Positions 56,901 to 64,000 of a DNA stretch of 64,000 nt are shown here, piece by piece. The position numbers and the translations under genes were made by a program. The notes below the pieces were generated by a model. The model was given only the letters and a program-made list of their open reading frames with translations. It ran no database searches and had not been told where the DNA came from. Numbering within the stretch: position 1 is the first letter of the stretch; every line of letters starts with the position of its first letter. The DNA is from Erythrobasidium yunnanense. Its lineage: Eukaryota; Basidiomycota; Cystobasidiomycetes; Erythrobasidiales; Erythrobasidiaceae. The stretch spans positions 1,840,471-1,904,470 of the forward strand of contig BCJC01000005.1 of the NCBI GenBank assembly GCA_001600175.1. Direction: 5' to 3'.

Positions 56901-58169
56901 AACAGGCTGATAAAGCGAGCTTGAGGTCGTATTGTGCTGTTAACCGATCAGACATGTTGAGCCTGGTCACATTGGAAACAGGGGATAATATAAAGGGTAA
57001 CCCACGTCTAGCAGTAAGTTCCACATCGCCTTTGATGAGGTTATTCAAGTCCTGCTCGATATTCTTTCCCGAAAAGTCCGCTGATTCGGTAAAAAAACAT
57101 CGTTCAGCTGCCATTCTGGCATAACAAGTAGAGCGAAGGTATATACTTACTTCTCTTCCTCTCGGTAAAGACGATCCCGCATCTTTCAATCAGCTTGCGT
57201 AGTTTCAGGCCTTCTGTTTGTGTCGTCTTGTCGAGTTCTGGCAGGACAACTTCCTTGATGCCTAGCTGGATGAGGAGGGACTATCGAAGAAAAAGAGAAC
57301 GTCAGTTAGTGGTAGAAGATGGATCGTTTGGGAGAGCGATGGCCACCTCTGTATTCGAGTAGATATCGTTTTCTGCAAACTCGCTCAGGCCGATCTTTCG
57401 ATCCACCGAGTCGAGGTATGCTATTCCGACCGTCTTGCTGGGTCCTCCTCCCATTCCACCTTCATTCTTGATCTTTACCACTATACTCAGACAGATCGGT
57501 GCTTCCGTGATGCCTCTCAGTGCACCAGATCCACTTCCACCTGCATACGCTCCTCCTTCTGCTCCAAAGAGCAGATCTTCCACATCCGCTAGATTTCCTG
57601 GAGATGCAGCTCTCGATAGCTCCCAGGACGAGTTGGATTTAGAAGATGAAGCAGGAGCCCAGATTTCGATCCGAAGTTGTTTCGTAGTCAATGCTTCGCG
57701 GAGGAAATTGATGGCTACAGCTGTAGAGAGTGTGCATGCTGGAAGCTCGGCTTGTCCGGTCTTTGAAGCGCGTCCGCGCCAGTATTTAAGAACTGTCTTG
57801 GTGTAGTAGACGTTGTCGGCAACTAATGAACAGTGTGTTGGTACCAGTACATAGTAGATATAGAGAAAGTTGCTCACTGTACAGCGCATCTTCGCCATGG
57901 GTCGAGTAATAGCCGTTTCTCTCAAACATGCGAATTGTTCCAGGTGTGCGCTAATACCATCATCATCGTCAGCAGGTATACTCTGCTTGCATAGTGTAGG
58001 CCTGCGCGCACACTCGGCATTCTTCTGAAAAAGTCCACAAAGGCGGCTTCTGCTTGATTGTCTGGGATCCCGCGGATTCAATGCAATACTCTAGCAGCTA
58101 TAGGTATAGTAGCCCACCAGTATCAAAGTCTGGCTTTGATGCCGCGACTTTGGAGGATTGGTACATCAT
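53954..58169 (-). CDS. MSH2: DNA mismatch repair protein MutS homolog 2
   Basis: Eighteen exons: 58169-58118, 58061-58012, 57950-57878, 57822-57347, 57280-57151, 57080-56580, 56510-56449, 56376-56170, 56084-55788, 55713-55542, 55483-55420, 55376-55142, 55070-54903, 54848-54785, 54720-54648, 54587-54398, 54341-54293 and 54249-53954, giving about 1052 residues. Domain [34 protein letters not shown]. Connector and lever: [44 protein letters not shown]. ATPase: [15 protein letters not shown] (Walker A about 761-768), [35 protein letters not shown] (Walker B) and [14 protein letters not shown]2 pairs with MSH6 or MSH3 to find mismatches. The Walker A differs from the usual GPNMGGKST. The intron at 55787-55714 starts with GC, not GT. 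Confidence 0.93.
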
Positions 58170-58780
58170 CTTGACAGACGAAGAGGACTACCGCAGGCGC
58201 GTTGCTGGCTGGATCTTGTAAGTGGGCAGCGGACAACGTGCTGATATTCGATTGATTCTTGATGTTCTTTGATCTCAATAGTAGATCCTGCCTTACATCC
58301 AGGCTTGCGTTCGTTCCAGTTTGAACAATTCCAAGCAGCCAAAAACAACGCGTAAACGAGGTCCAACGAAAGAGAGCGAGAGAAGAGGGCAAAGCATCTT
58401 GATTTAGATGTGCACTATACATCAAATACACGCGAATAGCGATCATGTCGCGCAAGTCTTTCGTCAAATCATCGCTTGGAAAAAAGAAGCTTGGAAGAGC
58501 GAATCGCATTCAGCTGACTCTGGCGCTAGTCTATAGCTGTCACACCTATAATACAATCTGTCATCCATTCGAGCAGCATGAACGTCAAGGTCTGGAGCTC
58601 CGGCCGGATCTCTCAGTCTCCACTCAGCGATAAGGGCCCTGACAGATTCGCTAGCTTATCTTTAAAGCGAAGAAACTTTATCTGCCAAGCGTCTATCATG
58701 ACACGATAATACACGATACTTTCCTTCCTTCCTTCCTCCTCCTTCCTCTTTCTTGATCTTCTTTCACAAAGCTCTACAGG
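58170..58780. promoter_or_regulatory. Divergent intergenic region MSH2/permease
   Basis: About 611 bases with two promoters. A (TTCC)n-like pyrimidine tract lies at about 58721-58755, just before the permease start. Frames here lack features. Confidence 0.4.
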
Positions 58781-61301
58781 ATGGTCGAGACAGCCAAGCT
58801 CGTAAGGATGCTAGAAGCACCAAATCCAAGAGGGCTATCTGCAAAGCAGATGTTCTTGGAGAATGAAGATCTGAAACCTGTAGAACGAGAGAGGCGTTCG
58901 TGGAGGGTGAGCCGTTGCCATACTGTCTTCCCGGTGACTTCCGGCTAGACGCTGAAGCTTGGTATGAATGTCAGAGTCGAAATTTCTATACCTTTTGGAT
59001 TGCAGATGGTAAGCTATTACTACCCAGTGACAGGCATGCCTCCCCGAATCGAGAGTTGAAACGTCTCTCCCCTCGTCTCAGGCTTCAATTTGAACACATG
59101 GTTTATCGCTTCAAGCATGATACAGTCCGGTCTATCATGGTGGCAGGCTTGGATCGCCGTGTCAGTCTTGCTCTCTCCCTTACTTCAAGCGTCTCTGGCC
59201 TGCCACTGAAATCCTATATGAAATGCAGCTGGATCGGATACACGTTCACAGGCTTCATGGTAGCTCTCGGTGCGCGACCCGGTGGTATCTATCATATCGG
59301 ATTCCCAGTCTTTGCGCGCTCTTCATTCGGTATATTCGGCTCGCTGTGGCCTGTCTTGAATCGCGCTGTGATCGCGTGTATCTGGTACGTCGCTCACTTT
59401 CCGGGTGCTGGCCTGAAGCTCGTTTGCATGCTGAGTAATTTCATAAACACAGGACCGGAGTACAAGCTTGGATTGGCGGAGAATGTGTAACGCTTCTCCT
59501 AAGATCGATGGCTCCAAGCTATGTAGGCTTATTTTCGAACTCACTCTCCGTCCTTCCTTTCTGACACCGTAATTTCTCGTGTACATCCTTGGATCGATTG
59601 ATCAGAACAACCTCCCAAATTCGATGCCCGCATCATCTGAAACCGAGACCAAAGATTTCTTGTCTTTCTTCCTCTTCATCCTCCTCCATATTCCTGTCGT
59701 ATGGTTTCCTGTACACAAAATCAAGCTGCTCTTCACCATCAAGTCCATTGTGTACGTTCGTTCGCCTTTCATTCGCGTTCTTCAGATTCTTCAGGAGTTC
59801 TTATCAGAGTTACATGGCACTGACTTGCTTTTGATGTGGCAGAGCACCGATCGCGGGTATTGCATACATGATCTGGATCATCAAGAAAGCGAATGGGATC
59901 GGTCCTATTATCAAACAAGGTGGAACAGCTACTGGAAGTGATCTAGGCTGGAAGTGAGTCACTTTGTCTTCGATCATGGCTTTTGGTGCACCAGCGGTGT
60001 ATACTGATCGAGCCTGCTTGTGCCTCTCCTCCTCTTCGGGCAACATCAGAATGATGGATGCTATCATGTACGTCGTCTTCCCGAACGTGTTCAATTTGCG
60101 AATATCGGCTAATAGAATGCAATCGGCAGGTCAAGCATCGCCAACTTCGCGACTCTGATCTGCAATGCGAGTGATTTTTCGAGATTCGCAGCAAGGCCCG
60201 AAAATGCGGTAGTGTCTCAAATCATCGCTATTCCATTGACGTTCGGTATCGTCAGGTGCGTCCCTGTCGCTTCTTCCTCCTTATTCCCCTTATCGATTTC
60301 AGCTGATCCCACCTTGTCGTTGATGCAGCTTCGTCGGCATTATAGTAGCTTCTTCATCGACCGTCATTTACGGAGACGCGATCTGGAATCCTCTTGGTCT
60401 CCTCAAAAGGATACTCGACGAAAATCCCAGTGCAGGCGACCGAGCTGGAGTCTTCTTCATTTCCGCTGCATTCATCCTCGCCCAGCTCGGTACGAACGTC
60501 GCTGTAAGCTTTGACCTTTGCGCAGGAGAAGCATACACAAGCTGATAAGACGGTGTCTAGGCTAATACCATCAGTGCCGGATCGGACTTGACTGCTCTCA
60601 TGCCGAGATTCATGACTATCCGGCGAGGTGGATACGTAGCTGTGATCGCTGCGTTCTGCATGATGCCCTGGAATCTCCTGAGTAAGCCGATTCATCTTTC
60701 TCTGGCTAAGTGCAAGCTAACGTTACCTGCTTGGCGCCCGCAGAGAGCTCCAACAGCTTTACGACCTATCTCTCTGCATATTCCGTCTTCTTGTCATCCA
60801 TAATCGGCGTTCTGATCTCCGACTACTACCTCATTCGACGAGGCAAACTCTACCCTGGCCATCTATACAGCTATTCTCGAGACGGCTATGCGTGGTACAA
60901 ATGGGGCATCAACTGGAGAGCTTATGTCGCTTATATCTTCGGTATTATTCCTAACACACCTGGATTTGGCGGAGCGGTGGACCCTATTAAATCTACGCCT
61001 ATCGTCGCTAAACGGATCTATGAGCTGAACTTTTTGTGAGCCCGTCAATTCTCGTGTATCACTGTACTGTGCTGACTCTAAAACCCGTAGTGTCGGGTTC
61101 CTCGTCTCATCTCTTACGTACTACATCCTCTGCCGCTTCGTGTCGAAAGTACCCTGCTTGGAGACGAAAGGCTGGCATGAAGAGAAAGGATGGGAGCCAG
61201 AGGATATGCTCATGCCAGAAGATGGAACAGAGCAGCCTGAGCTCGTCTATGCTAGATCATCCAAAGAGGTGGATGGCGATCTGGGGGAATACAAGAAATA
61301 G
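58781..61301 (+). CDS. NCS1 family nucleobase/cation symporter
   Basis: Thirteen exons: 58781-58906, 58975-59008, 59082-59160, 59229-59384, 59453-59522, 59606-59751, 59843-59953, 60050-60067, 60130-60255, 60329-60503, 60561-60681, 60744-61035 and 61091-61301, giving 554 residues. NCS1 landmarks in order are [119 protein letters not shown] and [18 protein letters not shown]. About twelve membrane segments are expected. Yeast relatives carry uracil, allantoin, uridine or thiamine; the substrate cannot be told. Exon 8 is an 18-base micro-exon that keeps the MMDAIM helix in frame. The tail is acidic and cytosolic. Confidence 0.88.
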
Positions 61302-61872
61302 GAAAGCGGACGTAAGGGAGATATGGCATCTTAGAGGCACTAAAATTCGTGCAAAGGACTACAGTATCACTGAATGTAGGTTGAAGGGATTTGACATGAA
61401 TGTGGATTGGGTTCGGACAAAGTGTAGACATAGCCAATTTAAAGACTAGCCTTACTGGATAATCATAACGATCTTGAGTAAGCTCATCGTCGATGTAGAC
61501 CTCTTCTGGACTGCCTGATGGAATGGCCATCTTTCTCCTCCTGACAAACACGACGGGCCGTTCCAAGCGAGAAACGACAGTGAAGATGGTTACAATGCAT
61601 TTCTCATCTCAATCTTCATCTTGTTCATGCTCTTCTAGATGCAATGCCTTCCCGTTCGGACTTGACGCGTTCTTCCCTCGAGACCAGGGGGTCCATCGTT
61701 GGTCGTCGAGAAGGTCAAAGAGCAGCAACGAGCTAAGGCTAGAATATCCAAGGATGGGGCATCGAAGGGAGTGTCTTACTTTCTGTCTTATACCATCTCA
61801 TTCATTCTATATAACACTCTCATTAACCCATGGCTTACTGACTGCATTAACCAGAGAACACTGATAGCAGCG
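61302..61872. other. Intergenic region
   Basis: About 571 bases between the permease stop and the next plus-strand gene. It should contain the permease 3' end and a promoter. Short frames lack features; the next gene's frame is closed upstream of about 61870. Confidence 0.35.
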
Positions 61873-64000
61873 ATGCCGCGTCGTCCTGCAGCGTCCTTCT
61901 CATCTTCATCCCTCTCAGTATCATCCTCAGTCACATCTAGCAACACTCCCTCCTCCTTTTCACGCTCCCTCAACAACGTCTACATCAAAGGCTTGCCCAG
62001 CAACTGCACCGAAGATGGCCTCATAGAATGGGCAACTGCGACGGTCACACATCCAGCAAGCGCAAAGACTATCAAAGACTACTCGGGTGTCACGCAACGC
62101 TCGAATGAATACAACGATGAGATGGATGTGCCTTGTTCCGGAGTCGGTGGGTGCTTTTCTTGCCAGGGCTAAATTCTAGATTGCGCTGACGGTACACGCG
62201 TGTTCGCAGGCTTCGTCAAATTCTACACTCATGAAGACGCACTCGCTTTTATCGATATAGTTAAAGGGGAGAAGGGCATGCAGGCATGTCTCGCGAAGGT
62301 TGGTTCACACCATCTTGACTTGCGTTAAAGAATCTAGCTGAGTGCGATATGAACATACAGGAAACGATGCAAGGGCAGATGGAGCGCGCATCTGATCCCT
62401 CCTCTACCAATCTATACATCTCGCACGTAAGGCCTGCTCCTGCTCAGACGCGTCCTTTCCCGCTGATCTTGCCTCCTCAGCTACCTCTCCACTTCACAGA
62501 ACAAGACATCCTATCACTCTTCCCACCTCCTACCTATCTCATCGCCTCCATCCGTCTCCTAAAAACAGGTGATCAGCCCGGCCGTCGTTCGCGGGATCCT
62601 AATCCTCAATTCAAAGGCGCAGCTTTTGCGCGTTTCGAGACAAGAGAAATGGCCATGCGTGCTATTGCGGAATATAATGGAAAACACCTGCTGAATCAGC
62701 ATGATAATGGTACAGGTGGAGGAAAGAAAATGACGCTCCAGTTGCGGTTTGCGGACTCGGAGGGGCAGAAAATGTTGAAGAAACAGGAGAGATATGCGAG
62801 CAATGCGGTACAGCTGCAGCAAGGTTGTTTGACACAACCGTATCAGCGCATCGACGTCGTCACGAACGCTATCGAGCAGGGCACCGAGAGGCATCAGAAA
62901 AAGCTTGAAATAGAGTACGGACAGGCTGATTATAGCAAGACCACATCTCCTTCTTCAGGAGAAAGCAGTCCGATTATGCACCTTGGCCCTTTTCCTGTGA
63001 CTACTTTCGCTCCTCCACCGCCTTCTTCCTTTCCTCAGCCTGCAGCAACCTACGCTGCACCTTCTATCGGCGGAAGTCTACCTTCTGTACCCTACAACAC
63101 GCTTCCTCCTCCTATTGTCGACAGGTTCGACGCAATACCGCCGCCCACCACAACTTTCCCCTCCTTTTCTTCGCCAAGTCTTCCTCCATTGCAGACTTGG
63201 CTTCCACAGCCTAAGCAGGCATATTATGGAGACAGCTTCACCGCATCGCTGTCGCACGCCAGTACAATGGGCTATCCGCCTACCAATCTACTCCCGCTTC
63301 CGGCCGCATCGTACCCAGACATCAGCGCCAACGCTTCATACAGCAGCAGCAGCAACAACTCGTTCACATCGGCTATACCAAACGCTATCCTTCTTCCTGA
63401 TCCTGCAGCTTCAGCACAAATTGCGGAGCCTATTCCTAGTATTTTAAGCTCAGCTGCAGCAGCCGAAAAAGCCGCACAAGCAGCCACCTATCTCCAACAA
63501 TATCTCGGGAGTCTAGGATACACAAAAGATGCACTACTCAACCTTCCACCCTTACTTAGTCTTCCAGGCCTGAGCACATCGTTCACCAATAGTGCGGCTT
63601 CTTTGCCGCCTATGCCGGCTTTCAAACCTCCTCTTCCTCTCGCTACCACTTCGTCTTCAGCGAGACCTTCTTTACCAGCCATATTTCCCTCGTTGGGCAC
63701 CTATCCAAATTATCCGCCATCGGACAGTACTCGGGATACATTCAAGTTTGAAAACAGTTATCAGAGCTTGCAGGCTTCTCCTCTCGAAGTAGAGAACGCC
63801 AGAAATGCTGAGCTGCAGCAGAAGATACAGGCACTGCAGATCCAGCACGAGAATCTGATTGAACAGACACGAAGCTTGCAAGCGAAGATGACGGCGAATA
63901 CCAATACACAGCTCACTCAAGAGCAAAATGGAAGTGGCGAGATGAGCCAGAGAAGACAGTCTGTATCGCCCTCTGTCGCTCTTAACGCCTATCGCTTCGG
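61873..64000 (+). CDS. Tandem-RRM RNA-binding protein (partial, runs off the right edge)
   Basis: Four exons are visible: 61873-62146, 62210-62298, 62361-62426 and 62481 to the window end. A Ser-rich start precedes RRM1 (NNVYIKGLPSNCTEDGLIEW ... GVGFVKFYTHEDALAFID, about 36-110) and RRM2 (TNLYISHLPLHFTEQDILSLF ... KGAAFARFETREMAMRAI ... LLNQ, about 135-225). Both RNP2 and RNP1 strands keep aromatic residues, unlike the RRM-module quartet. After KKMTLQLRFADSEGQKML comes a long Pro/Ser-rich segment, then a predicted coiled coil (ELQQKIQALQIQHENLIEQT). The layout resembles Scr1/MSSP-type single-stranded nucleic-acid binders. The intron at 62427-62480 separates the TNLYISH strand of RRM2 from its continuation. 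The frame is still open at 64000. Confidence 0.8.

Overview
This 64 kb window is a gene-dense stretch of a fungal nuclear genome, most likely a basidiomycete with a compact genome. The evidence is spliceosomal introns in nearly every gene (mostly 45-75 bases, GT..AG, with CTAAC/CTGAC-like branch sites), intergenic gaps of about 0.1-0.9 kb, an HP1-type chromodomain protein, a CPL1-like secreted protein (a domain I associate with basidiomycetes), and fungal-type OLE1, TRP5, HOS3 and THO genes. I found about 35 protein genes and saw no tRNA, rRNA, CRISPR array or recognisable transposon. Gene models were spliced by eye from reading frame, splice signals and family similarity, so single junctions may be off.

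Layout. 1-4079: 5' part of a probable oxysterol-binding protein (cut by the left edge), then two tandem medium-chain reductases with identical exon lengths. 4351-7689: a tetraspanin and two secreted cysteine-rich proteins, one CPL1-like. 8627-19841: HP1, the tRNA methyltransferase NCL1, a secreted glutaminase A and THO subunit HPR1. 19946-31048: two DUF4267-like membrane proteins, a GST, a large SppA/S49 peptidase, an ankyrin protein and TRP5. 31843-35299: two small Cys4 zinc-ribbon paralogs, an FMP52-like Rossmann protein and an intronless SDR. 35398-41577: four tandem same-strand paralogs that combine a degenerate RRM with a shared C-terminal helical module. 41949-51462: OLE1, a GNAT and three paralogous small secreted proteins, with HOS3 between the first and the other two. 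51846-61301: LSM6 and a snurportin-like gene back to back, MSH2, and an NCS1 permease. 61873-64000: a two-RRM protein cut by the right edge.

Themes. Local tandem duplication is frequent: reductases x2, DUF4267 x2, zinc ribbons x2, RRM-module genes x4, secreted proteins x3. Housekeeping RNA/chromatin genes (HP1, NCL1, HPR1, LSM6, snurportin, MSH2, HOS3) sit between expanding lineage-specific families. The best candidates for something undescribed are the RRM-module quartet, the zinc-ribbon pair and the two secreted families. Several very short introns (29, 30 and 35 bases) and micro-exons (12, 14, 18 and 20 bases) are inferred.
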